Position numbers and translations under genes: made by a program
Notes under the pieces: model-generated
Seen by the model: the letters and a program-made list of their open reading frames with translations, nothing else
Database searches by the model: none
Told to the model about the DNA's origin: nothing
Part shown: positions 1 to 7,577 of the stretch, one piece after another
Numbering within the stretch: position 1 is the first letter of the stretch
Layout: every line of letters begins with the position of its first letter
Origin: a virus
Length of the DNA stretch: 24,623 nucleotides
Reading direction: 5' to 3' (one strand)
Virus record (IMG/VR): IMGVR_UViG_3300042900_000194
Location: 1 to 24,623 of that record

Positions 1-633
1 AAACATATCCTGTGATGCGTATGTGTGATTGGTACAAACCAAACCCACATTGTATGAACCAAACATGTTCACACAGTTGCGCACCAAGGCGGTGAGAGCT
101 TTGGGTTTACGTCCTAGATCACCCTTCATTTCGCCTGCATCAAACTGGTTCACATCAGTGGGCGTTAGCAACATACCCAATGAGTCAATCACAAACATGA
201 CCTTGGGACGCTCACCATCAGGCAAGGCCTTGTAGTCACTCATGAATGTGGAGATAGTTTTAGCCACATCATCAATCATGGCCATACTCAGCTTGAGTAG
301 TTTACTATCGCTTGTGTCAACTCCGAGTGCTTTGAGCCAATCTTCATCAAGAGCATTTTCACTGTCAATTAGCACCACAAAGATGCCTTGCTCTTGTGCG
401 TTCTTCACAATGTTACCTGAACAGATATAACTTTTACCTGCACCCGAGTCGCCAGCAAACACAGTGACCTTGCCTAGTGGAATGCCACGGTTAAAGTCTC
501 CTGAGATCAGGTAGTTCAAGGCATAGTTGCCTGTAGATATCCAGTCTGTAGGATCGTTAAATCCAATACTAAGACCATCAATGCTCTTAGTGATTTCCTT
601 GCGGAACTTGCTTACGTCAAATGGTTTTCCCAT
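1..633 (-). CDS. uvsX: UvsX-type RecA-like recombinase, partial (3' end outside window)
   Basis: The recombinase coats single-stranded DNA and drives strand exchange in phage recombination-dependent replication and repair. The 211 visible residues begin at ATG 633 and run off the left edge with no stop. Walker A is GDSGAGKS at residues 61-68, followed by a typical RecA-fold region (FVVLIDSENAL, 85-95) and Walker B VMFVIDSLGML at about 145-155. The 160-183 stretch (NQFDAGEMKGDLGRKPKAL) matches the DNA-binding loop region of phage UvsX. The start has a good Shine-Dalgarno sequence (AAGGA, about 7 nt before ATG). It lies 2 nt downstream of the orphan gene's stop and two genes after gp32, its functional partner in T4. 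A sigma70-like promoter about 170 nt upstream could drive it separately. The family assignment is firm; the missing C-terminus cannot be judged. Confidence 0.95.
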   Translation of the reverse strand, partial: MGKPFDVSKFRKEITKSIDGLSIGFNDPTDWISTGNYALNYLISGDFNRGIPLGKVTVFAGDSGAGKSYICSGNIVKNAQEQGIFVVLIDSENALDEDWLKALGVDTSDSKLLKLSMAMIDDVAKTISTFMSDYKALPDGERPKVMFVIDSLGMLLTPTDVNQFDAGEMKGDLGRKPKALTALVRNCVNMFGSYNVGLVCTNHTYASQDMF

Positions 634-635
634 GT

Positions 636-1409
636 TTATTCCTTTAGTATGCTTACTGTTTGTTTAACTTCTAAATTTCTTAACCAGATATTTTTAAGAT
701 CTAACACATTATCATAGTAGTTGTGAAAATTGCCAATTGGCAAACTATTACCCAGTGCAGGCAACTTACGCTGTTGACACCATGTTTGATATTCAGGTGG
801 TGGTGTAACAGTATAAAATTTTTCTAACAAAATGTCAACCGCTCGTGTGGTTACAATATTAAAATTATTTGTTTCACTATCTGGCTCACTGCCAACACAC
901 CATTGATTATAAGTATCACGTCCTAAATTATCATAGTGTATGCTTATTTGGTACTTGTCTAGTGTCAGCATCTCTTCAACATCGTGTCTGCTAGGCACAA
1001 AAGTTTTGTACGTTTTGGACTCTAGTCGAACATATTTAAAATAAATTTCAACTTGATGAATCAGGTCATTGATCAAATTATAATCAATGCCGTTATGACT
1101 GCACAAATTTCCTAAATTAGGATGTTCGGAAATTTTTGAAACCCATTGTTTATGTAACAAATTAAAGTATGACTGATCTATTGACTTTTGTACTGTAAAC
1201 TTTACAATTTTAACACGGTCTAAAAATTGGTTAATGATATCCAACGCAGATAGTAGATTGTCCAGTACTTGATGAATCTTTGCATAATACATCGTTGCAG
1301 TGAACAAACTAGCATCCGTGGTTACTGAATCGATCCATGTTTGAACAATTTTGTTTTTACATGGATCGATTAGCAATGTGTCACCAGTTTGATTAAAAAC
1401 CAGTTTCAT
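636..1409 (-). CDS. Hypothetical protein (257 aa) between gp32 and uvsX
   Basis: I do not recognise a family. The protein is soluble-looking, rich in Asn, Tyr, Leu and Ile, with no signal peptide or membrane segment. The region around residues 30-75 looks alpha-helical. The DNA is visibly more AT-rich than the flanking gp32 and uvsX genes, which suggests a later insertion into a replication operon. The start ATG 1409 lies 7 nt after the gp32 stop, but the only purine-rich stretch (AGGA) abuts the ATG, so translation may depend on coupling to gp32. The 3' part of the gene contains a strong sigma70-like promoter for uvsX. It is real by position and length, but its function is unknown. Confidence 0.8.
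   Translation of the reverse strand: MKLVFNQTGDTLLIDPCKNKIVQTWIDSVTTDASLFTATMYYAKIHQVLDNLLSALDIINQFLDRVKIVKFTVQKSIDQSYFNLLHKQWVSKISEHPNLGNLCSHNGIDYNLINDLIHQVEIYFKYVRLESKTYKTFVPSRHDVEEMLTLDKYQISIHYDNLGRDTYNQWCVGSEPDSETNNFNIVTTRAVDILLEKFYTVTPPPEYQTWCQQRKLPALGNSLPIGNFHNYYDNVLDLKNIWLRNLEVKQTVSILKE
810..838 (-). promoter_or_regulatory. Sigma70-type promoter inside the orphan gene, directed at uvsX
   Basis: On the minus strand there is TTGACA (838-833), a 17-nt spacer and TATACT (815-810). The -35 is perfect, the -10 is five of six, and the spacing is optimal. Predicted transcription starts near 803, about 170 nt before the uvsX ATG. The same two hexamers with the same spacing occur in front of gp32, which argues against chance. 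It lies within coding sequence, so the boxes are also constrained as codons. Confidence 0.65.
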
Positions 1410-1416
1410 TCCTGGC

Positions 1417-2415
1417 TTATTGCTTGTTTTGACGAGCGCGGATCATGGCCAAGATGTCTTGGGCATTACCACTAGGTTTGGCTGCTGTGACTGGCGCGGC
1501 AGCAGGTGCTGGTTCTTCATCAAATGCATCTTCGGCAACAGCCGCTGCTGGAGTAGCAACTTTGAGTACTGGCTTGGCAGCAGGTGCTGGTGTGTCTTCT
1601 GCATCACCGGCTGCGGCACCACCAGGTGCAGCCACGCCAGCTGGGCGGAAGTATTGACCCCAACGCTCAGTGTCGTATGGTTGTCCATCTACTGATGCTT
1701 CAAACATCTCTTTGATGACCTTCAACTCAACATCGCCGGGACGCTTGGGCAGGAATGTGCTCAAGTCATACAAGCCGTGAGTTTCAATTGCAGCCTGTTC
1801 AGCTTCTGTGAGTGCTGATTCTTTTCTAGCCCACTTGGAACTGTTGTAGTCAGCAAAACCACCCTTTTGTGTTTTGGTGATACGGAAGTCCAAGCCACGC
1901 ATCAAGTCAGTTGGCAATTCTTCCAACTCAGGATCCATCAACGCACCCTTGATTAGAGTAAACAGCTGAGGTCCAATGATGAACTTACGGATGGGATTGT
2001 CCGGAGTTTTGTCTTCGGAGATGGGATTCTCACGCACAAAACCTTGGAACAGGTATGAACGTTTCTTCCAGTACTTACGACCCATGTCTTCAAGGCTCTT
2101 GTCCTTGAACCAAGTACGAACTTCTGCCAGTACCGGGCAGGCGTCTCCCCACATTTCCACGCAGGGTACTTGTACAAATACTTGTTTTGATTCCATCTCT
2201 CCTTTGACGCCATTGAATGGCAGTCGGATCATTGCTCGTTCGACCCAGAAAAATGTGTTTTTTGTGTTACCGTCAGGTAGGAAGCGTAGTGTGGCCGATT
2301 GACCTTCTTCCATGTTCCAGTGTGGATAAATTGCTCGATCGCCTCCACCTTGGTTTGAGTTGCCTTTTGTGTCAGCTGCCTGTAGTCTTGCTCGGATTTC
2401 TGCTAAAGATGCCAT
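1417..2415 (-). CDS. 32: Single-stranded DNA-binding protein gp32
   Basis: Cooperative ssDNA-binding protein of phage replication, recombination and repair; in T4 it also represses its own mRNA. The 332 residues have a basic N-terminal arm (LAEIRARLQAADTK, 4-17), an OB-fold core (about 30-250) with aromatic and basic surfaces (TWFKDKSLEDMGRKYWKKRSY), and an Ala/Pro/acidic low-complexity linker (about 258-320). The end is DILAMIRARQNKQ instead of the strongly acidic tip of T4 gp32. The zinc region is altered: C85 and C93 are present, but the CPxC pair reads CPVL, so the T4 His-Cys3 site is incomplete. Start ATG 2415 has an excellent Shine-Dalgarno (AAGGAGA). It sits after a sigma70-like promoter and a repeat-rich leader, and precedes the orphan gene and uvsX. 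Confidence 0.92.
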   Translation of the reverse strand: MASLAEIRARLQAADTKGNSNQGGGDRAIYPHWNMEEGQSATLRFLPDGNTKNTFFWVERAMIRLPFNGVKGEMESKQVFVQVPCVEMWGDACPVLAEVRTWFKDKSLEDMGRKYWKKRSYLFQGFVRENPISEDKTPDNPIRKFIIGPQLFTLIKGALMDPELEELPTDLMRGLDFRITKTQKGGFADYNSSKWARKESALTEAEQAAIETHGLYDLSTFLPKRPGDVELKVIKEMFEASVDGQPYDTERWGQYFRPAGVAAPGGAAAGDAEDTPAPAAKPVLKVATPAAAVAEDAFDEEPAPAAAPVTAAKPSGNAQDILAMIRARQNKQ

Positions 2416-2435
2416 AGTTTATTTCTCCTTAAAAA

Positions 2436-2480
2436 GTTGCCTATGTGTTGCCTATCTAAAATTAGATCTTTGTTGCCTGT
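2436..2480 (-). repeat. Direct repeats and a small inverted repeat in the gp32 leader
   Basis: Three copies of a 9-mer (plus strand GTTGCCTAT at 2436-2444 and 2447-2455, GTTGCCTGT at 2472-2480; RNA sense ATAGGCAAC) lie just upstream of the gp32 ribosome-binding site. Between the second and third is an inverted repeat, ATCTAA-AA-TTAGAT (2454-2467), sharing two bases with the second repeat. T4 gp32 represses its own translation by binding a pseudoknot and unstructured repeats in its leader; this block is positioned to do the same. The regulatory role is inference. Confidence 0.55.
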
Positions 2481-2496
2481 GACGCACAAACAATAA

Positions 2497-2524
2497 AGCG
2501 CATACACCATGTAGTATATGCGCT
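2497..2524 (-). repeat. Inverted repeat overlapping the gp32 promoter
   Basis: AGCGCATA (2497-2504) pairs perfectly with TATGCGCT (2517-2524). In minus-strand RNA the stem grows to 11 bp with one G-U pair (2505/2516) and a 6-nt loop; in plus-strand RNA that position is a mismatch. The minus-strand RNA continues TTTATTGTTTG, a poor U-tract, so it may be a weak terminator for transcription arriving from the exostosin-like gene. It also covers the -10 box of the gp32 promoter and could be a DNA operator. The two readings cannot be separated from sequence. Confidence 0.5.
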
Positions 2525-2541
2525 ATTTGCCTTGGTGTCAA
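2513..2541 (-). promoter_or_regulatory. Sigma70-type promoter for gp32
   Basis: On the minus strand TTGACA (2541-2536), a 17-nt spacer and TATACT (2518-2513) form a near-consensus host promoter. The predicted start near 2506 gives a leader of about 90 nt before the gp32 ATG. The -35 box overlaps the TGA stop of the upstream gene. The hexamers are identical to those of the internal uvsX promoter. It is expected to act early in infection, when host polymerase is unmodified. Confidence 0.75.
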
Positions 2542-3542
2542 GAGTATTTATGAGCAAGTTGTTCTAAACTAATAATATCATAAGGCTTTTGCCGAAGCTG
2601 TTGTTGATTATGAGCAAACACATCAACATTGGCTACAAACAGCTCGTGCAGTTGTTCTATGTTTGATGCCAACTCTACCAAACTTTTGATATAGGCCATA
2701 AATCTAGGTTCCGTGGCAACTATATGTGAATCAGCGTCGTGATCTTCTACGTCATCCCAACTGTAATCTACTCCAATAGGTAGTTTCCATCCATCATTCA
2801 CAAGAGTACGATAAAAATACCTTGGACCAAAATTCATCACAAATCTTCCCTGGATTAGCTGATCATAAGTTTTTTCCGAATACAGCACAGTGGGCCCTTT
2901 ACACAATGACTCAACTTGTGCTGATATGTATGTGTTGTCAAAATATTTTCTAGCAGGTGGTGCTGCCATCAATTTCTCAAGGTCTGTAACTCCAGTTTCA
3001 CTTGGTAAACTTGCTGATGCAAGTTGTCCGCTATGGTAGCCAGAAAGATGTTTTACTTGATAGTATAAATGTTGTTTAATTGGCCAATTGTTTTTGCCGT
3101 ACAAAGAAAGCAGTGCACCGGGCCGTCTAGCCAATTCTATAGGCCATTGATTGTAATTTTCGGGCGGCAATTGTTTCCATGTAGGCCGACGGTCAAGATA
3201 CGCAGATTTAGTTCGATTCCAGTAGAAATCATAATGCAACAGATTTTTTATGCCAGGAATGGGTGTTTTACAAGCTGTTAATAATACAGTTGGTATGATT
3301 TTTTGATAATGCTCAACTAACGCAAGACATTCAGGGGGTGTTGCTGGGTGAGCGTGAAATACATCGTAGAAAACTAATTTTTTTACTAAGTGAGTTTTTA
3401 TGTACTGCTTGAGTTTTTTTGAATCAACCCACCAAAAGTAAACCCATAGTTCGGTCGACTGTTGATTCTGAACTATGGGTAACCAGCTGGGATATTCAAA
3501 AATATTAGGATCGCTGCCGGGCAATAGTGCTACCTCATGCAT
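2538..3542 (-). CDS. Exostosin/glycosyltransferase-like protein
   Basis: This is a 334-residue soluble protein. Its second half carries SEKTYDQLIQGRFVMNFGPR followed by a DYSWDDVEDHDADSH segment. A SEKT(Y/F)-x-x-hydrophobic-x-x-G(R/K) element is shared with the C-terminal, sugar-nucleotide-binding half of exostosin-like and GT10-like glycosyltransferases, and proteins of this look are common in aquatic T4-like phages. The N-terminal half (LWVYFWWVDSKKLKQY, VFYDVFHAHPATPPECLALVE) would then be the acceptor-side Rossmann-like domain. No signal peptide or membrane segment is seen. It could modify phage DNA, virion proteins or host surface sugars, but the substrate is unknown. The DNA is AT-richer than the gp17 and gp32 genes. 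Start ATG 3542 has only a weak Shine-Dalgarno (AGG). The glycosyltransferase call is tentative. Confidence 0.5.
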   Translation of the reverse strand: MHEVALLPGSDPNIFEYPSWLPIVQNQQSTELWVYFWWVDSKKLKQYIKTHLVKKLVFYDVFHAHPATPPECLALVEHYQKIIPTVLLTACKTPIPGIKNLLHYDFYWNRTKSAYLDRRPTWKQLPPENYNQWPIELARRPGALLSLYGKNNWPIKQHLYYQVKHLSGYHSGQLASASLPSETGVTDLEKLMAAPPARKYFDNTYISAQVESLCKGPTVLYSEKTYDQLIQGRFVMNFGPRYFYRTLVNDGWKLPIGVDYSWDDVEDHDADSHIVATEPRFMAYIKSLVELASNIEQLHELFVANVDVFAHNQQQLRQKPYDIISLEQLAHKYS

Positions 3543-3556
3543 GATTGCCTATTGTG

Positions 3557-5983
3557 TTATTTTAACAAAGCCAGTGATTTTATTCTTGCCAAAAGTGCGT
3601 TGTCAGCTTTGCTTTCATAGTAAGCCTCTTGCTGTTCTCCCATGACAGGAGCCACTGAACCAGCCACTGTGCCCATTTCGTACATGCCACATTCGGTTAG
3701 GCCGTGTTCTGGACAGTATTCACCTTCCATGGTTGCATTGCATGAACCTTCTTTTATTTCTGTGTTTTTGTCTAGTTGGTCTGCAAAATGCGCAATTGCT
3801 GGACTCTTGCCTGCCATGTATGCATCAACGGCTGCGCCTTCGGGCATTATGCTAACATTGTCTTCGTCTAGTCCGGGATTGGATTGATAGTGGTTGTATG
3901 ATGTTGCTACATCGCCTATAAAATCCTCGTCATACGAAATCAAATTGCGAGCAGATCTTGGTGTCATCCCAATAGCAATCAATTCATGATATACTGCATT
4001 ATAAAAATCTTTGCTGGTTTTAAGTGTTGCCATTCCTGGTTTTTCGCGTGCCAACGTCTTGGCAACTATTTCATGGGTGTACTCAGAATTTTCATGAATA
4101 CGACTTTCAGATATAGGTACACCAGCATATTTCAGCATGTCATTGAGTTCTGTGTTTTCTGCCATTCTGCCTATAGCGCGACTGATACCAACTTTGCGAT
4201 TGGCAATCTTAGGATCTTTTTCAAATCGTCCAGGTTCTTTGCTTCCACCTGCAAATGCCTGACTTGCAACTCTAGCCCCTTTACGAAATCCGGTACTATT
4301 GCTACGGTCGGCTACGTCATCAACTGCTTGGTTTACATAGTTGCTGAGTGTGCTGGGACTCAGCTCATCCAACTGATCTTCTGCCACGCCTCTTTTTCTC
4401 ATGGCTGGATTGTTAGCGTCACCATAGCCGCCTTGTTTTGCCCAATCATACGGCTCTACGTTGCCCATGTTAACATTGGCTCCTTTGCCGACTGCTTGTT
4501 TTACACCGGCAGCTCGTTTTTGTTGGAACTTGGCATACTGGTCGCCTTCTGGTCCTTTAATTGCTGATGCTACGCCGTGTGCCCAACCTGCTTGGCCAGC
4601 TGCTTTTCTACCATAACTACTCAATGTTGCTGGACTCAATTCAGCCAACTGATCTTCTGCCACGCCTTGTTCAGGAGTAGTGCCTGGTGCTTGTCGGCCA
4701 GCAGCAGGTGCCACTGGCTGTTGTTGTTCAGCATCAGGTGTGGTGTTCATTTGAATGCCAAGTTCTTGCAGTCTGGCTTGCACATCTGTGTCATCCCAAA
4801 TGTTAGCACGAGGATCTTGTTCGGCCAAATCACCCAGGATATCAAACAATCGATCATCGCCGATGACATCATACAGTTGTTGTGTGGCATTGGTAGCATC
4901 TGGACCAACAATGAGTTCTTGGCTCATGAGTTCGTTTAGTTTGGCTTGTGCTTCTGGTGTATCTGGCAAGGCCCATGTGCCTTCCATGATGTTGTTTATC
5001 CAGTTTTCAAAAATTTGTGCTTCTTTCATAGCGGTTCCTCGTTGTTGTATTTTGGCCAGTGTGGGCAATGCAGCCTCTATTCTGGCGTCTAATGTTTGTT
5101 CAATAAACATGGTCTTAAGATCTTCTACCAAGGCAGTTTCATCTCCAATGTCTGCTGGCGTCCAAGATTCAAAATATTGTGTGTATCCACGGCCTGTGGC
5201 CATGTGCTGTAGATTTCCGCGCAGTTCACTATAGTAGTGCTGTGCAGTTTCTACCAGTTCTTGTGTTACGCCTTCAAACACTCGTTGTTGGCTGGCTCTA
5301 TTGAATCTGCTCAACACAGCCATTTCGCTTACAATTTCGTTGATGTGTTGCCCGCGAATGTCGTAAGGTCTGCCACCTTGTTTCACGTGTTCCAGCATGG
5401 CTCGGCCACCTGACAGTTTCACAAATGGCAGTTTGAATCGTTCGCCTTCGGCTGTTTCAATGAACAAACTTTCCACATAGCGATAGCGTTTGTCATCTTC
5501 GCCAATCATTCGGTTGTGTTTAATCACCAGTCTGGCTTCTGTTTGCTCACCCACATAGCTGATTTTGCGTGTGCCATAGTAGCCTTCGAATAGGCCTTCT
5601 TTGATAGCTGCCATACCTTGCATGGTATGTTTGAGTTGATTGATGTCTTTGGGACTGAATGTGTATCTGTGCTGTGTGGCAAAGTTCTTGAGTTCGGGTA
5701 AAAAGCCTGTTTCACGTTCAGAGCCAAACCAGTCCAGTTTGTCCTGAGGATTTTCCATGGTCTTGCCTAGGTTGTCTCCAAAGAACAACTGTAGGTCGTT
5801 TTCGTCACCTAGTACAATTACTACTGTGCCGTAGTTTTTTCCGGATCCTGCAACCCAGTCAAACGCAAACGTTTTGGCTTCGTCTGGTGAAGAGTCTTGC
5901 CCTTGTCCGTCTGTGTATTTGACGTCGTAGTCTTTGGTTGCCAGCAAGTCAGCAACGTCTTGAGAAATGTTTTCTATAGCCAT
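3557..5983 (-). CDS. Large low-complexity phage protein (808 aa), probable virion or prohead protein
   Basis: There is no catalytic family that I recognise. The N-terminal third (about 1-330) looks globular and mixed alpha/beta. A Gln/Ala/Pro-rich spacer follows (about 415-440). Two copies of GVAEDQL-[AD]-ELSP-[AS]-TLS-[SN]-Y start near residues 440 and 532, the second followed by a basic stretch ending RKVGISRAIGRMAEN. The C-terminus has a Cys/His cluster (SCNATMEGEYCPEHGLTECG) that could bind a metal, and ends ALLARIKSLALLK. ELSxxTLxxY and RxxGIxRA elements recur in head or internal proteins of T4-like phages of aquatic bacteria, so a prohead-core or injected protein is plausible. It follows gp17 by 10 nt. 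ATG 5983 lacks a clear Shine-Dalgarno site and is preceded by GCTAAATA. Confidence 0.75.
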   Translation of the reverse strand: MAIENISQDVADLLATKDYDVKYTDGQGQDSSPDEAKTFAFDWVAGSGKNYGTVVIVLGDENDLQLFFGDNLGKTMENPQDKLDWFGSERETGFLPELKNFATQHRYTFSPKDINQLKHTMQGMAAIKEGLFEGYYGTRKISYVGEQTEARLVIKHNRMIGEDDKRYRYVESLFIETAEGERFKLPFVKLSGGRAMLEHVKQGGRPYDIRGQHINEIVSEMAVLSRFNRASQQRVFEGVTQELVETAQHYYSELRGNLQHMATGRGYTQYFESWTPADIGDETALVEDLKTMFIEQTLDARIEAALPTLAKIQQRGTAMKEAQIFENWINNIMEGTWALPDTPEAQAKLNELMSQELIVGPDATNATQQLYDVIGDDRLFDILGDLAEQDPRANIWDDTDVQARLQELGIQMNTTPDAEQQQPVAPAAGRQAPGTTPEQGVAEDQLAELSPATLSSYGRKAAGQAGWAHGVASAIKGPEGDQYAKFQQKRAAGVKQAVGKGANVNMGNVEPYDWAKQGGYGDANNPAMRKRGVAEDQLDELSPSTLSNYVNQAVDDVADRSNSTGFRKGARVASQAFAGGSKEPGRFEKDPKIANRKVGISRAIGRMAENTELNDMLKYAGVPISESRIHENSEYTHEIVAKTLAREKPGMATLKTSKDFYNAVYHELIAIGMTPRSARNLISYDEDFIGDVATSYNHYQSNPGLDEDNVSIMPEGAAVDAYMAGKSPAIAHFADQLDKNTEIKEGSCNATMEGEYCPEHGLTECGMYEMGTVAGSVAPVMGEQQEAYYESKADNALLARIKSLALLK
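4369..4667 (-). repeat. In-frame direct repeat within the 808-aa gene
   Basis: An identical 23-bp sequence occurs at 4369-4391 and 4645-4667, exactly 276 bp (92 codons) apart. Both copies encode GVAEDQL followed by closely related ELSPxTLSxY segments. This marks an internal duplication of a short module rather than of a whole domain, because the sequence between the copies differs from that after the second copy. Confidence 0.8.
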
Positions 5984-5990
5984 AGTTTGT

Positions 5991-5998
5991 TATTTAGC
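5991..5998 (-). promoter_or_regulatory. GCTAAATA element before the 808-aa gene (possible late promoter variant)
   Basis: The octamer GCTAAATA (5998-5991) contains the TAA stop of gp17 and ends 7 nt before ATG 5983. It matches the T4 late element TATAAATA at six of eight positions. The same octamer precedes the fibre-like gene and the HNH gene. If active, the mRNA would start about 2 nt before the ATG. It may also be a chance product of the stop codon context. Confidence 0.3.
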
Positions 5999-7577
5999 GC
6001 ATCATTGATATGAATGGAAACGGCTCAACAATCATATCTCCGTGGTCTTTTAGGTGTGTGTCCAAGTCTGAGTGGTAGGTTTGCAACAACAACAGCATGC
6101 GCACCGCCAGCAAACTGGCCATGACCAAATCGTCAGTTTCGCCGGGTTTTGCGGCATAGCTAGTGCCCATGGCCACAAACGTTTTGAGTTCTGATACCAA
6201 GGGTCTTGAGTTAATTTTCATACGACCAGACTCTACCAAGATTTTGAACTTGTTACAGGCTGTGATTTTGCTTTTGTTTGTGGTGTTAAAGCCCTTGCGG
6301 AATCTGCGCCCTGTGGAGCCTGTAACTGAATTATCGCTGAGAAAGTATCCTGGAATGTTGTCTTCGCCATATTCTGCTATGCTGATCAAGGCAGCTTCAC
6401 CAATGGTGTTGTTTTCCACTGAGAAATAAATGCTTTTTTCATCTTGAACTACCGCATGCAGTTCTTTAATGATATCTGCAAGAATTCGTATCTGTGTGGG
6501 AATGTCAGTTTTGTTGTGGCGCCATTCAGCAATTTGATCTGTAGTTCTAGCGTCAAAAACTTGTATGGCAGCAGGATCGCCACCTGTGCCCAAGCTGGGA
6601 TCTAATGCCACAACATACATGCCATCTTTAGTGGGAGTCTTGTACCAGCGTACTTGTCCAGTTCTGTGAATGGGTTCTGCACCTTCTAAATCCATCAGTT
6701 TGATAGGTGCTATTAGTGTTTCGTCATTGATAACAAATTCACAATCCATCTCTCTGCGAAAACGTTCTTCGCCCAGCTGAGCCAACTGTTCTGCACCCCA
6801 CTCGTCCCCGCGGTCAGGATGCTCGCGCCAGTATGATCTAAATGCTCGGAATCCGTTGATGCCAAGTTCTGTGGTGTTGCCGTGCTCATCTTCTGTCTTG
6901 TTAGCACCTTTCCACAAGAACGCAAATTGATCCTCGTCTGAGTTGGGAGTACTTGTGATAATTGCTTTACCACCAGTGGCCAGTGTGGGCGAAATTGAAG
7001 TCCAAAACTCTTTGGCAATTGTGGGTCGCACAAACGCAAATTCGTCAGCGTACAGCAAGGATATTGACATACCCCGACCTGTTGTTTCTGTTGTGGTCTG
7101 ACTCACAATGCGTGAGCCGTTTTCAAACTCTACTGATCCTTTGTTATAGCTAGTAGCACCTGCTCGAATGTGGTTAGGGCACAGTTCATAAGCATATCTT
7201 ATACGTTGCATGATTTCTTGTGCGCCTGTGTATTTGTGTGCGGCAATAAGAATTGTGGAGTCTGGCACAAACATAGCATACCACAACAGGTAGCCAGCAG
7301 CAGATGTTGACTTGCCTGTTTGTCGAGGCATCAAGGATATCGAATATCTGTAATTGTGATAGGTATGGATCAGTCGTTTTTGATAGTCAAAAGGATGATA
7401 CAACATCTTGCCGCGTGTGGGGTGCTGAATAAAGAAAAAGTTATCCATGAAATACAGCGGTCCAGTCACAGGATCAGCACACATTGCAAACTCTGTTAGT
7501 TCTTGCTCAGTATATGTTTCAACCCTGTGCGGTGCTTTGACCAGCACTGTTTCTAAATTACTTTTTGGAGAAATCAT
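5994..7577 (-). CDS. 17: Terminase large subunit gp17 (packaging ATPase-nuclease)
   Basis: This is the motor and nuclease that cuts concatemeric DNA and pumps it into the prohead. Counting from ATG 7577 (527 aa), the ATPase domain has Walker A MPRQTGKST (83-91), Walker B SLLYADEF (173-180) and the coupling motif TSTPN (208-212). The RNase H-fold nuclease domain has its first acidic motif VALDPSLGTGGDP near 323-335, a second acidic region around VENNTIGEA, and TDDLVMA near the C-terminus. An in-frame TTG at 7592 would add five residues. ATG 7577 is preferred because it forms an ATGA overlap with the oxygenase stop, implying translational coupling. It is separated from gp16 by about 7 kb, unlike T4. 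Confidence 0.95.
   Translation of the reverse strand: MISPKSNLETVLVKAPHRVETYTEQELTEFAMCADPVTGPLYFMDNFFFIQHPTRGKMLYHPFDYQKRLIHTYHNYRYSISLMPRQTGKSTSAAGYLLWYAMFVPDSTILIAAHKYTGAQEIMQRIRYAYELCPNHIRAGATSYNKGSVEFENGSRIVSQTTTETTGRGMSISLLYADEFAFVRPTIAKEFWTSISPTLATGGKAIITSTPNSDEDQFAFLWKGANKTEDEHGNTTELGINGFRAFRSYWREHPDRGDEWGAEQLAQLGEERFRREMDCEFVINDETLIAPIKLMDLEGAEPIHRTGQVRWYKTPTKDGMYVVALDPSLGTGGDPAAIQVFDARTTDQIAEWRHNKTDIPTQIRILADIIKELHAVVQDEKSIYFSVENNTIGEAALISIAEYGEDNIPGYFLSDNSVTGSTGRRFRKGFNTTNKSKITACNKFKILVESGRMKINSRPLVSELKTFVAMGTSYAAKPGETDDLVMASLLAVRMLLLLQTYHSDLDTHLKDHGDMIVEPFPFISMMR

Noticed and set aside
2544-2551. CATAAATA as a late promoter for gp32
   Set aside because: One mismatch only, but it lies inside the exostosin-like gene about 130 nt from the gp32 ATG, unlike the tight spacing of the other late elements.
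3986-5234. Plus-strand open frames (193, 120 and 159 aa) opposite the 808-aa gene
   Set aside because: Cys/Ser-rich shadow translations with no recognised motif; the minus-strand protein has in-frame repeats and conserved modules.
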